Origin: Cycas panzhihuaensis
Lineage: Eukaryota; Cycadophyta
DNA: 64,000 nucleotides
Assembly (NCBI GenBank): GCA_023213395.1
Contig: CM041465.1
Location: forward strand, 9,424,001-9,488,000
Reading direction: 5' to 3'
Shown here: piece by piece, positions 42,898-54,257 of the stretch
How the letters are laid out: each line of letters opens with the position of its first letter
Position numbering within the stretch: position 1 is the stretch's first letter
Notes under the pieces: generated by a model
Seen by the model: the letters and a program-made list of their open reading frames with translations, nothing else
Databases searched by the model: none
Told to the model about the DNA's origin: nothing
Program-made: the position numbers and the translations under genes

Positions 42898-44155
42898 TAC
42901 ACTAATATTAACTACTAAATCTATTATTCTTAACCTATAATATTAACCATATAATGTAATCCTATTATGAAAATTATACAATACTATCCTCAGGTTATAG
43001 GGATCATAACACTTTTTTTGATAATGATATGATAGTGTTTCATTGTGTTTTAAGTGCATATGTTTAATGTAATAGGATTATTAGAATTAATATTCATATG
43101 AGGATGATATAAAGTTTACATCATCAAGGTTGATGCTAAAAATCATTGGAGTTAAAAAATCCTAAATGGGCTTATGACAATTATCAGGGTAGTTATAGAT
43201 TCTTTTATGGACCATTACTAATCTTGTGTGTATATTAAGGATGTAGCATATATATTATAAATATTAGATTTAGAGATCATTCTCAATGAATGAAAATCAT
43301 ATTGTAGGTAGACAAATTCTACCTAGTTTCTATCCAAATATCTTCTGATATTGTGTGTGTAAATTTGGTTCCAATATTTGATCCCATAAATCACATTTAG
43401 TTTCAAAGAAAGTTCTTTGTAGGTTGATAATTAATTTTTTAACTTGTAAAGCTGGGGTTAATGTAGGTTTGTTTATAAAATTCTACCAATTTTATTAGTT
43501 TTATTATGAGTTATTAATGAGTCTTATATATGGGTTGTTGGATAGTATGTAAGGAAATCATATGATGTGATAACTTACAAAGATTCACTTCCAATAGGCA
43601 TTGATAACTAAGAAATAAAAGCACAGAGCTTTAGATGGTAAGAAGACATCTTAAATTTTAAAATTTTAAGAATAATAGATGGTTATTTTATACATAATAC
43701 CAACTGTATTTGGAATTTGAGTCTCCAACAAAGAAATGAAGGATTTTGGACCTTTGTTCAATTTGGTATGTTGTTGAAAAATCAACTGTGATAGGTCATG
43801 GTGATACTAGAGAAGGAGATAGTGATGTTTTAAAAGGAAAGATACCTTCTATGCATAACATTGAGAGGTGTGTTTCCTTTGGTATGAGAATAGAAATATG
43901 TAGTCTTGAAATAAAATACCAAAGATGACACTAGACATTGAATGCCATACCACTATAACATGATTATGAAGAAGAATGATGTGATGTATATAGTCACATG
44001 AAGACATTCTTAGTCTTAACATTACAACGTAGGAGAACCCTAGATTAAATTTATCATAAATTGATTATTTTACTATAAGTATTAGAGTGGGAGTATCTAT
44101 AGGTTCTTTTGAGATTTAGTTTTGTTAGTATTTGAGCTTTAATTAAAGAAGAAAG
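42898..44155. other. Unassigned AT-rich region between copia C and copia D
   Basis: 1.26 kb. No retroelement domain recognised. A plus-strand open frame at 43746-43928 (60 codons, SFGMRIEICSLEIKYQR) has no known motif. It may belong with 49437-50480, from which it is separated only by copia D. Confidence 0.35.
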
Positions 44156-44469
44156 TGTTAGTTATAATGTTTATTTATATTGTTATTAAGTGTGCATGCT
44201 GCATTGGAACGTCACAGGATTGCCAATAACTGACTCTAGCCAATTTATCTGTTAGGTATATATTATTTTATAATTTATTTTAAACAGTATTTTTTAATAC
44301 CAAAGTTGATCGATGGTGGGGTTGCCCAACATCTCAACTATTTATAGAGGCCCCTATGGCCTAATAGTGTTCCTTAACACTACTGAATTTTATATAAAGA
44401 CTTTATTGATTTATTTTGCACTATATATCTTATAATTCTTTATTCTGCTCTGTCCTTATTTTACCATCA
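44156..44469 (+). repeat. 5' LTR of copia D
   Basis: TGTTAGTTATAATG ... TTACCATCA; shares long blocks with the 3' LTR (AAGTGTGCATGC, TTTATAATTTATTTTAAAC, GGCCCCTATGGCCTAAT). Confidence 0.9.
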
Positions 44470-44471
44470 AG

Positions 44472-44483
44472 TGGTATTACAGC
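44472..44483 (+). other. Primer binding site of copia D
   Basis: TGGTATTACAGC, two bases after the LTR; near-match to the initiator tRNA-Met site. Confidence 0.85.
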
Positions 44484-46686
44484 ATGCAGGGACCATAGAG
44501 GAATCATGTTATAGTGTCTCATGCCTCTAGTTACATCTACAAAGATATTATTTCATAAGCTAAAGTATTTAACTATAGTTTTACATATGATTTCCTTTAA
44601 TAATATATTTTATTTTATGGTTGCACACTGCGCACTATGTACAGCCCAAAGGCCAAATTTTAGATCTGATAACCATCATTTTTTTATAGAAACTTTGATT
44701 ATATGTAACCCAACATTGACCGAGAGTAGATTCATTGAGATTTTAGAAGAGTTTTTCAATTAATTTCATCATTTTTTCTCAGCTTTAGGTTTAACTAGCT
44801 CATCAAACTTTGATGGATTGCTATAATTCAATGGATGGATGAAACACGGGCATATGACTGCTCATTATGATCCTCTTTGAGTCTGCTACACTATGGAGAA
44901 GACAACTCATCATTTCATTGATCTCTTAAAAAGAAATCTACTTTCGAAGATTGGTTACCTCATAGGTTTTATAAAAACCCATCACTTATCCTTTTTCTCA
45001 TTTGATTTATTTTATTTTCATAATTAAAATCTTATTTTTTTTACTCTTTGAAGATTGATCAACTGATAGAGAGGGTTTAGATTAATTTTTAGAAATTTAT
45101 TTTACTAATTTTAGTTAAGACATCAATCTGTTCGATTAATTTTTTCACATTGATGATATACACAATTATTTTTTGTTAGATTTAATAATATTTAGAGTTT
45201 AGCCCCCTTCGTCTCTTAGTAGGTAGTCATATTGTAGCCCAACATGATCCTATTTCTTTATAAAAAGGGTAGATTCGAAATTCAAATAAGTCATCTTTTA
45301 TATTTTTGGTTTTTAAACTAATTAGCTAAATTTTATAATTCTTGAAATCTGTTAGCCCCTTTACCCATTAGTAGTTGGTCACATTACAACCCCATATGGT
45401 CTTATTTTTTGAAAATAGGGGTAGATTTGAAAACCCATTAACCTATATTTTATAAATTTAGATTTTAAGAAATTTAGTTATATTTCATATTATTTTGAAT
45501 CCATAGCCCCCTTCCCAGCCTAATAGGTGGTCACATGTAGTAAACTAGTGACCGAGGGCCAACTTGTTAAGGGACTTAAGGACCTCTGCTTTTGATTTTA
45601 GTCATAATGAGGTGTCTATACTGTTTTCTTAATAACTTTTGAACTAGCAATCCATTTTTTAAATGATTTAAACTGTCAAAAAGTTGACTCAGAGCTCTAT
45701 ATTTTAGAATCAGTTTAACATTAATTTAAAGGTATTTTATAGGTCTCTTAAGCTACTAAGGTTGACCCATCTAATTGGTCCTTATTTAAGCATTTCTCAA
45801 TATTTTTAAACTAAAATTTTAAATTTATTTAAGGATATTGATGATATATTACTATACTAATTATTGATAGTAGTTTTTAGTTTATTATCTAAGCTTATAA
45901 ATGTTTTTTAGCTGATTTAGTATATATTTAGTTTTGAAAGAGAAGTAAATAATTTGGGTCAACTTCTTATAAATAAAGAGCATTCTAAACCCTTTTACCA
46001 TTTCAATTTATTTCATTTAGTACTATTTGACTCATTTACATTTTATTTAAAATTAATCTCATTATTTTTTATCGTAAATATTTCAAGTTTTTTAATTATT
46101 GGTAAAAGAAATCATTGCTTGTAAAGAATATCACATTTAAGATTAAATTTTTTATATTAATAAGATAACTCCTAAATAAACCACCCTTATTTTCTAGCCT
46201 TGCAAGGGGAATGGTTAGGATCCCTAAAGTTACCACCCCACATACATCTCTAGTATACTTTAAGTTATTGAGGAAACCATCAACTATTAAGTGTATTTAG
46301 TGGCAGGCTAAGGTGGAAAACCATTTTCCTTTTAGAGTTTGGAGGCCATGCTAGACCCAGAGGGGGTGAGTGCCTTGGATGGTCAAGCTCTTAATACTAG
46401 ATTTGTTTTTAGGCATAAGACTGATGCAGGTGGACCAATAAATTAAGGGGGTCTTTGACCTTCTTTGCAGCTTGCATACTAAGGTATATTAGGCCTTAAG
46501 CTCATGTACTAATATATTGAGTCCTTAGTTTACCACTTATGAGCAGGCACCATAAGATAGGATAATAATCATGAGCTTTCCTTGGAGACCTTAAGACATA
46601 AAACTCTAGATTAGAAACCCCTTAGGTAGATATAAGGGAAACAAAATTAAATTTATTAGGGGACATTAAAACATAGTTAAATTATA
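44484..46686 (+). other. copia D leader (2.2 kb, conserved with copia B)
   Basis: Non-coding. From about 45360 it parallels copia B's leader block by block (see the copia B leader). It also has internal near-repeats: TAGTAGGTAGTCATATTGTAGCCC (about 45217), TTAGTAGTTGGTCACATTACAACCCC (about 45367), AATAGGTGGTCACATG (about 45521), spaced about 150 bp. Confidence 0.65.
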
Positions 46687-47890
46687 ATGGCAACAACACT
46701 TGGAAATATGATTATTCCTAATTTTGATGGACAAATTTCTTTAATTGGAGTAAGAGGATGAAACCTATTTTTATAGCCAAAAATATGTGAGAATTTATTG
46801 AGGAATGATTTGATAAACTTAAAAAAAAATTACCTTATATGACAAAATAGTTTATAGAGAATGTACGAAGAAGAACAATGAAGCCTTAGCACTTATTTTC
46901 TGTGCTCCAAAAGATCATATATTTCCTAGAGTGAGTGAAGCCACTACATCAAAGGAAGCATATGACACACTAAATCTAATTTATGAAGGAGTTACCTTAA
47001 TTAATATTCAATACCTTAGAAGCAAATTAAAAAATTTAAAGATGTTACTAAGAGAGAGTGTTAATGAATTCATTATTAAGGTCCAAGACCTAGTCAACTA
47101 AATAAGATCCCTTGGAAAAGTGTTACTTAAGTAAAAAGTTATGGAAAGAATACTAAGATGTGTTGGATAAGTTAAGTGATTTAAAATAGTAGCTACAAGT
47201 ATTGAAGTTTTAAAGGACTTAAGTACCCTCAAGATTGAGTAATTAAGTGCTATGCTACTTGTTGAAGAAGAGAAGAAAGGAAGACAAGAAACCTTAGAAT
47301 ATGCCTTTGCCACAAAGGTAAGGATTAAGCAAAATAATAAAGGACAAAGTTCTAGGGGAAGAGATCCATCCCTTAGAAGAGGAGAAGGGAACTAAAGACC
47401 ATATCGAGAATTAAATTCTAGGAACTAAAGGTCAAATAAAGAATCCACTCCTAGATATCAAGACTCAAGGTAATAATATCAAGAACCTCCTCAAAGATAT
47501 AAATCACTAAATCTAAGGTACCAAGGAAGAAACAATTTCATCAATCGAGGTAGAATGTAAGAACATAATCATTATTTTCATGGATATAATCATTGTCAAA
47601 GACCAAGTCAATGTTATCAAGGGCCAAGTTAATGTTATCAAGGACCAAATCATATGGGTTATTAAGGATAAAATCAAACCCCATTTCTTGAAAGAGGTAG
47701 ATCAACCTTTAGAGGCAGAGGAACCTCTAGAAGCAAAAGCAATAGCCAAAGGAGTAGAGCACTCATTCAATACTCATATTTCCATAAGATTTGATACATA
47801 GAGGATTGTTGTTTTTCCAAGAATGTAAACGACCAAAAAGGGAGTGCAAATATAATAATTAAAAGTTAAGAAAATAATAGACTATTCTTA
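46687..47890 (+). pseudogene. copia D gag
   Basis: Starts MATTLGNMIIPNFDGQIS, the usual copia capsid opening ('iP.fdG.ny..W..rm'). Capsid text continues: HIFPRVSEATTSKEAYDTLN, RSLGKVLLK, VMERILRCVG, with the 'A...W..L' helix pattern. The C-terminal third is rich in R, Q, Y and G, with short repeats at 47601-47666 and RGRSTFRGRGTSRS. Stops and at least two frame changes. Confidence 0.75.
47601..47666 (+). repeat. Short tandem repeat in copia D gag
   Basis: Three units of 21-24 bp: GACCAAGTCAATGTTATCAAG, GGCCAAGTTAATGTTATCAAG, then GACCAAATCATATGGGTTAT plus TAAG. Encode QGPSQCY-type heptads in the gag frame. Confidence 0.8.
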
Positions 47891-48235
47891 TCAAGTCTTG
47901 TAGCCAATGAAAAAGAAGATAGTTGGTATATAGATTCTGGATGATCAACTTATATAACATATAAGGAGGAATTTTTCAAAGCTATTTATAAAACCAAAAA
48001 AGGAAAGATCATGTTTAAGGATAGCAGTTTACATGAGTCAACTGGCAAGGGCAACATTATTATCACTACAGAATCAGGTCAAATTCAAAACATTAATGAC
48101 ATACTAGATGTACCTACCTTAAAGAAGAATTTTCTTTTGATAGGATAGATGATGGAATAGGATTATAAAGTTACTTTTGATAATGTTAAATGCACAATCA
48201 AAGACAAAAGGATGACACATACAAATTAAGAAATG
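47891..48235 (+). pseudogene. copia D protease
   Basis: WYIDSG*STYITYKEEFFKAI (catalytic DSG kept, stop after it), then HESTGKGNIIITTESGQIQNINDILDVPTLKKN and YKVTFDNVKCTIKDKRM. Typical copia protease followed by the start of the pre-integrase region, which is cut off at about 48230. Confidence 0.8.
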
Positions 48236-48239
48236 GTCT

Positions 48240-49110
48240 AAATTTTTAGATGATAGATTTGGGTCTCATGTATTATTTCCTAGGTTTAAAGGTATGGCAG
48301 GACAACAATGGTATATTTGCATCTTAAAGGAAGTATACAATAGACTTACTTAAAAAATTCAAGATGAATGACTATAAGGCATTGGCTACACCGACATAAA
48401 TTAGAATAAAGCTATATAAGCTTGATTATTTTACGTCTGTTAATCCTACACTTTATAGGTAGTTGATTAGTAGTTTAATCCACCTAACATCAACTCGTAA
48501 TGATATTTTGTATTCAATAAACATGGTATCTAGGTTTATGTAAGAACCTAAGACAACACATTGGTAAGTGGCAAAGAGAATACTATGTTACCTAAAAGGT
48601 ACAATTAATTATGGATTACATTATAAGTCCTTGACAGACTTTAGGTTGATTGGCTACACTAACTCAGATTAGGCAAGTTGTATTGATGATAGGAAATCCA
48701 TATCTGGTTACATTTCTAGTATGGGATTAGTTGTAATTACTTGGAGTACCAAAAATCAAAACACAGTTTCCTTTTCTAATGTAGAGTATAAAGTAGTAGT
48801 AGCAAGAGCATGCGAAACTGTTTAGTTACATTGGTTACTCCATGACCTATAAATGAAATAAGAGGGACCTACACACATGATGTATGACAATCATAGTATA
48901 ATTTAAATGACATGTAATCCAATGTTTTATGAATGAATGAAACATATTAAAGCACAACATCACTTTATCAGGGAATTAGTATAAGCATGCAAGATTAAAT
49001 TAGTTTACTACAACATAGATAAACAAGTGGCAGATATCTTCACAAAGGCTCTTGGAAGAATCAAATTTCATAAATTCAGAAAAAAGTTTAAAGTTATACA
49101 AAATGAATAT
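48240..49110 (+). pseudogene. copia D RT C-terminus and RNase H
   Basis: Picks up at MIDLGLMYYFLGLKVWQDNNGIF (end of RT), then SLIHLTSTRNDILYSINMVSRFM, LIGYTNSD, DRKSISGYISSMGLVVITWSTKNQ, YDNHSII, MKHIKAQHHFIREL, CKIKLVYYNIDKQVADIFTKAL. Order and motifs are those of copia RNase H. The join at about 48235 shows a deletion of integrase and the RT palm. Confidence 0.85.
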
Positions 49111-49112
49111 TA

Positions 49113-49122
49113 TGGAGGAGAA
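49113..49122 (+). other. Polypurine tract of copia D
   Basis: TGGAGGAGAA, abutting the 3' LTR. Confidence 0.8.
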
Positions 49123-49436
49123 TGTTAGTTATAATATTTATTGATATTATTATTAAGTGTGCATGCCATGTTGGAACATCGTAGGACTATCAGTAGCTAA
49201 CATTAGGTGACTTAGCCATCTGGTATGTATTACTTTATAATTTATTTTAAACGGTATTTTTTAATATTAAAGTTAGTTGATGCTAGGCTTGCCTAATGTC
49301 CCAACTATTTACAAAGGCCCCTATGGCCTAATGGTGTTCTTTAACACTACCAAATTTTATATAGAGAATTTATTGATTTATTTTGTAATGTATATATTAT
49401 AATTATTTGTTCTACTCTATTCTTATTTTGCCATCA
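49123..49436 (+). repeat. 3' LTR of copia D
   Basis: 314 bp, TGTTAGTTATAATATTT ... TTGCCATCA. Confidence 0.9.
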
Positions 49437-50480
49437 TAAGGCAATTATATAATACTATTGCTATTAAAGATATAGATGCCTAAAGATAAATACTATACAT
49501 GAATTACAATATATATATAGTAATAACAAACACCTATTTACTTGCATTGGATGAGATTACTAGGGAGGAAAAATCTTAGTTAACTGCTATGACACTAAGA
49601 GACTTAGAGGTATCATTCATTTGATTTTTGGGGGTTATGATAAAGTTGGATGTTATATGCATAACATTCCAGAGGAGATATAACTACATAGATTAAGCAT
49701 GGAGGGTATATATGTGCCCAAGATTGAGACATTCATGATACTTGAGCAAATGTTAAACAAAGATTATGGTGGATTGAGTAGATTCATCTAAAGGAATAGA
49801 GATTATATAAAAGATTCTAACCATGTCATCTTTGCTAGAGTTAAGTCATCAGAAGATTCAAATTAAATGCAGAAGAAATTTGATATAAGAAATGACAAAT
49901 TTTAGCGTAATTTGATACTTAGGATAAAAAATATATATTTTATTTTATAATGTTTGAATACATTAAATTATTTTTAATTTTGAGTTAAGTTTCACAATCC
50001 CCCTCGTGTGTTAGCCTAAGGTCATTTAGACCAGAAAGGGGCTAAGTTATTTTTTGAGTCACATAGGAGTCCTTTGACAAAATAGAAAATACTTATATAT
50101 GATAATTTTTTTGGGTTCTTTATATTAAGCTTGGTCATATGGTTAAATTTTAGCTCCTTACATAGTGTTTAATGATTTTGTATATTTTACCAACACTCTA
50201 CCAAGTGACCAAAGATTCACAGTCAGTATTAGTTAATAAAATTGGAGTATGTTATCATAGGGCTATTTAAACTCCCATTGCATATAGTTATTATGATTGT
50301 TTTATTATTTTTTAATATTAGAATAAGTGGAATATGTCTATTTTCCTACTTAATTAAAATGCCTTAGAGGACCTACCATTAATGTAAGAAACTAAGTCAT
50401 ATAAGGAGATATTGTCGTTTGTTGTAGGTTCATCATAATGTATATACTATAGCTAATTAAGATAATATGGTAGCATATAA
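49437..50480 (+). other. Unassigned region upstream of copia E, with a readable decayed frame
   Basis: A plus-strand frame at about 49600-49910 reads RGIIHLIFGGYDKVGCYMHN, MEGIYVPKIETFMILEQMLN, DYIKDSNHVIFARVKSSEDS with three stops. It matches no family I know; it could be gag of copia E or an unrelated gene remnant. The remaining 550 bp are AT-rich without signal. Confidence 0.35.
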
Positions 50481-50489
50481 TAAAAGGTA

Positions 50490-51740
50490 TGGTGATGTTT
50501 GGTATAGATTCTAGTGCTTTTAGACATATGATTGGCATGCTTGACTAGTTTAGGCATATACGGGAGGCATCGGGGCATACTGTATCTCTAGGAGACAATA
50601 AAATATTAACTATTAAAGGCATTGGGGAGGTTCCAATTATAACTATAGGCTATTATAATTATTATATGGAGAATTTCTTATACATACTCAAATTAAAGAA
50701 GAATATGGTTTATATTAATTAGATAAAGGACAATGGAATGAGTGTTCTCTTTAAAGATGAAAAGATAATTATTAGTGATAGTGAATGTAAAAATATCACG
50801 AAAACCATTCTTATAGGCTATTAGGTAAGTTTATAAACCAAAGAGCGTATTTGACTACAGGTGTATTAAATAATATTCAATTGTGATATGAATTATAATA
50901 TTCAATTGTGTATTATTTATAATTCCTTGGCTTTTAGTTGGTGAAAATCCTAAATATGGCATATGGCCTTCTAAAGTTCAAAGCAGAGAAGGTCATATGT
51001 GAAACCTATATTAATGGGAAGTAACATAAGGAAAGTTTTTCAAAAAGTAAAGTGATTGAAAAGCTAAGCCTAGTACACTTAAACACTTATGGTATTATGC
51101 TAACCACTTCACTTAGAGATGCAAAATATCTCTTAACCTTCATTAATAATTATTTTAGGAAAATATAGGTTTATCCTTTAAAGTAGAAGTCTTAGATGCT
51201 TGAGATATTTAAGGACTTCAAAGTGAAAGTAGACAATAAAGGCAGACAAAAAATCAAAGTGCTAGGATTAGATAATGGGGGTGAATTTATATCTAGAACC
51301 TTTTTCTAAATTTTCAAGGACCGTGATATAAAGTGAATGACATCAACATACTCTTCTTAGTATGACAGATTAACTAAGAGGACAAATAAGTTATTGGTTA
51401 AAAAGGCTAAGTTGTTAATAAAGATAAAGAACATTTTATATATTTTTTATGCAGAAGTAGTATGTATAATAACTTACCTAACAAACATGAGTATGACTAA
51501 AGTTGTAAGGGATAAAACACCTAAAGAAGCTTGGTTAGGTCATAAGCCTACAATTAATAATCTTAGAATCTTTAGAAGCATATCATATATACAAGTTCTT
51601 AAAGATGAATATTAGAAACTCAATGATGTAAGCTTGAAAGACATTCTTGTTGGGTATAACAAGGAGAATAAAGTGTACAAAATATATGAGTTGATAACTA
51701 GAAAGGTTTATAAAACTTAGGGTGTTATCTTTGAAATGGG
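50490..51740 (+). pseudogene. copia E protease to integrase
   Basis: Protease: FGIDSSAFRHMIGMLD (DSS for DSG), SGHTVSLGDNKILTIKGIGEVPI. Pre-integrase and integrase: VYGLLKFKAEKVICETYINGK (zinc site partly lost), KLSLVHLNTYGIM (first D replaced by Asn), KIKVLGLDNGGEFIS (second D kept), TKRTNK (E lost), then the open segment 51394-51615 with AWLGHKPTINNLRIFRSISY and LVGYNKENKVYKIYE. Ends at VIFEMG. The expected RT does not follow; an LTR-like segment and a LINE do. RT at 62286 onward could be the continuation. Confidence 0.75.
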
Positions 51741-51744
51741 TTAA

Positions 51745-52041
51745 TGACCCATTAGTTATCACAAGGTCATTACATTAGTTGATTATTTCTAAAAAGGGTC
51801 TTAAGTGAACTTTAAATTAAATCATTTAAGTGAAATACACTTTCATGTGCATTATGTATAATTTCATTTCACCTAACTCTAATGCTCCCTCTCTCAATAT
51901 AAAAGTAAAAGCTCAATGGAGGAGGCTTATTCCTACCTCTCCATTTTATAAGAGCTACTCTCTCTCTCAAGTCTCTCTTGCTCCCATGTTTACCTTTGTG
52001 TTTAGTATATGGAGATGAAGGATAGATCCACTCTTTTTATG
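51745..52041 (+). repeat. Orphan LTR-like segment
   Basis: Follows the copia E integrase end. It starts about TGACCCATTAG, has a TATA-like ATATAAAAG (about 51898-51906), a CT-rich stretch after it and a consensus PBS directly behind it, the layout of a 5' LTR. No second copy was found in the window and the end lacks a clear CA. Possibly a solo or TRIM-like remnant. Confidence 0.5.
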
Positions 52042-52053
52042 TGGTATCAGAGC
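52042..52053 (+). other. Primer binding site of the orphan LTR
   Basis: TGGTATCAGAGC, an exact match to the initiator tRNA-Met site. Confidence 0.75.
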
Positions 52054-52505
52054 ATGATTCCTTCATATTCCTCACTTGCATTTGCAATGGAGCCATTACT
52101 TCCTTCTCCCCTACAATCCATATGGTGAAGGAGATTGTGAAAGTGGATTTAGAAATATTTTTAAGTTTTTGTCATAGCATATTTAGTATTATTTGCTTTC
52201 CCTTTCTCTTTTGTCAGTTTGGAAGCATAATACAAGGAGTTGTAAGGCCCAAGGATTTCAATCCTTTGGTAGCCATTGATGCCATGTCATTCTTATTTTC
52301 ATTTCCCTCCTTTTGTCCATTTAATAAGGGGAAATACTGCCAAAGTTTTTCTAGCTTTTAGAAGAATATTTGTAAGGGGAGGTTCTACCCACTTTTTTTA
52401 AGAATTTGGAGCCATTTCAAATATCCTTTATTGTATGCTCTCACCTTGCCTATATTAGGATCCTAGTGATAAAAAAATGATGGAAATTTCGTATGGTATC
52501 ATGTG
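52054..52505. other. Region between orphan PBS and LINE tail
   Basis: 450 bp; an open frame 52041-52361 is Ser/Phe-rich without a known motif. No second LTR found. Confidence 0.35.
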
Positions 52506-54257
52506 TTTTTTTTTTCTTGATAAGGTTTAAATAAATGGGGATTAAAAGGGTACCCCAACCCTTATACAAAATCTTCCAAAATGACACCACAGATTAGCTG
52601 TGACAAGCCCATGACCTAGCTAACTGAAATAATTTATATTATCAAACTAATCACCACTAGATCTTAGCCCCCCAAATCCTTTCTAACTAGACCCACAATC
52701 TCTTCAGGAAGATTATCCTTCTAAATATTAAATCTTTTAAGCTAGACACCACAGTTGGCTAGCTTGTTAGCAACCTTATTACCTTCCCTATAAGTGTGGC
52801 TCACCTGAACATTGTCTCTATTTTGAAGCATCAACTTCATATCATTAATCATAGCATGATGATTCCAGTCTGGATCCACTTCCCCTTTAATAAGTTTTAT
52901 CACATTCATTGAGTTGCCTTCCTCTATGATCCTCAGGTATCCCTCTTTGGAGACTAGGTCCATAGCTCTGTGTATCACTTCAAGCTCTACCTTATGGTTA
53001 GTCTAGATACCATAGTAATCTGCAAATACCCAAATGATCTTACCTTCTCTATCTTTGTAAATCCCACCTCCCCCTGCCTCTCCTAGATTACCTTTTGACA
53101 CTCTGTCAAAATTTACCCTAACCTAGTCTAAAGGCAGGGGGCTCCAGATACCTTGCCTCATCTCCATAGATTTAATCTTAATGTTTTCAATGCTCCAGTT
53201 TGCAAGGTCCTTTTTGTCATCAGGATAGATTGAGACTTCCTCCTTCTCCTTAAGGGTCTCTTTCAGGGCTGCTATAATGGTCCCAAATAGTTTATGCTTA
53301 TTCATTCTCTTTTATTGGAAGATGCACTTATTCCTTTCTTTCCAAATATTCCATACCAATGTGGGTAAAGATGTAACCCTTAAAGACTCAAGGTCTTGTA
53401 TCTAAAGGGGAAAACCCAAGCCTTAATAAGGTCCTTAACAGTTTCAAGGAGGATTGAAAGAACCCCAAAGGGGCTCCACAACTTTGACCACACCTCCCTG
53501 GTGTAGGTGTAGTGTAAGAAAAGGTGATCAAGGGACTCCTCCTCCTGTAAACAAAGGATGTATCTATTTGCTAATAAGAAGCCCCTCTTGCTTAGGTTGT
53601 TTAGGGTTAGAATCTTATTCTTGAGACATAACCTCCAAAAAATGGCAATCTTTAGGATTAACCCCATATTCCACAGCCCCCCTAGGAGTTTATTCCTAAT
53701 AAGGCCCCTCTCTAAAATAAAAAATAAATACCCAGATTTGACTATAAAGGTCCCCGATGGGGACCTAGGCTAAACTAAGACATCTTCCTTTGGGAATCTG
53801 GGAATATATATTTTGTTTATCTCATTCCTAAGGACACTTATCTACTGCTCACTTTCATGGGTATAGGATATTTCTTTAAAGCTTCTCCATTTTTTCTCAT
53901 CTCCTTGGATCTCCCAATAATCTTCCACTTTTCTCCCATAAAGACTCACGCAGTCTACCTGTAAGGGGGCAAGGGTAGGACTCTTATTCAATTGGGAGTT
54001 ACTACACCAGGTGTCCTCCTAAAAATTGATAGATTTTCCATCACCTAAACACCACTAGGCCCCCACTGCCAACATCGTTCTCACAAATAGTAAGCTCCTC
54101 CAAATAGTCAATCCTTGTTTACCAGAGGGGGAATATATCAAGAATTAGTTATCCCTAAGGTATTTCCTAGCCATAATCTTATACCAAGTACTCTCCTCAT
54201 TGGTAGAAAGTCTCCAACCTAGTTTGGTGATGAGAGCCCTATTGAAGTATGATATAT
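52506..54257 (-). pseudogene. LINE ORF2 C-terminal part: zf-RVT and RNase H
   Basis: From right to left. The RT zinc-binding region (zf-RVT type) is FWRLCLKNKILTLNNLSKRG ... LDHLFLHYTYTREVW (about 53640-53475). The C-terminal RNase H (about 53110-52740) reads NFDRVSKGNLGEAGGGGIYKD, ELEVIHRAM, IIEEGNSMNVI, VSHTYREGNKVANKLANCGV. Plant L1 elements are known to have gained such an RNase H. The first Asp (NFD) and the Glu are kept, but the EGDS and VAD aspartates of the usual motifs are Asn (EGNS, VAN), both explained by G-to-A changes. Remaining sequence to the tail is 3' UTR. Confidence 0.8.
54253..54257. repeat. Target-site duplication of G2 (left)
   Basis: TATAT, identical to 60623-60627. Confidence 0.85.

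Larger units (their letters stand above)
44156..49436 (+). mobile_element. Ty1/copia element copia D (internally deleted)
   Basis: Two 314-bp LTRs (44156-44469, 49123-49436), PBS, polypurine tract, gag, protease and the end of RT plus RNase H on the plus strand. Integrase and most of RT are missing. Flanking 5-mers GAAAG and TAAGG agree at only three positions, so a TSD is not supported. Gag start (MATTL) and leader are shared with copia B. Confidence 0.85.

Noticed and set aside
46197-46480. Conserved block in copia leaders considered as a 5S rRNA or tRNA gene
   Set aside because: No internal pol III control boxes in correct spacing and no tRNA cloverleaf; it is a retroelement leader shared by B and D.
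52041-52361. 106-codon open frame after the orphan PBS as a gag gene
   Set aside because: It is Phe/Ser-rich, starts within the PBS and has no gag motif.
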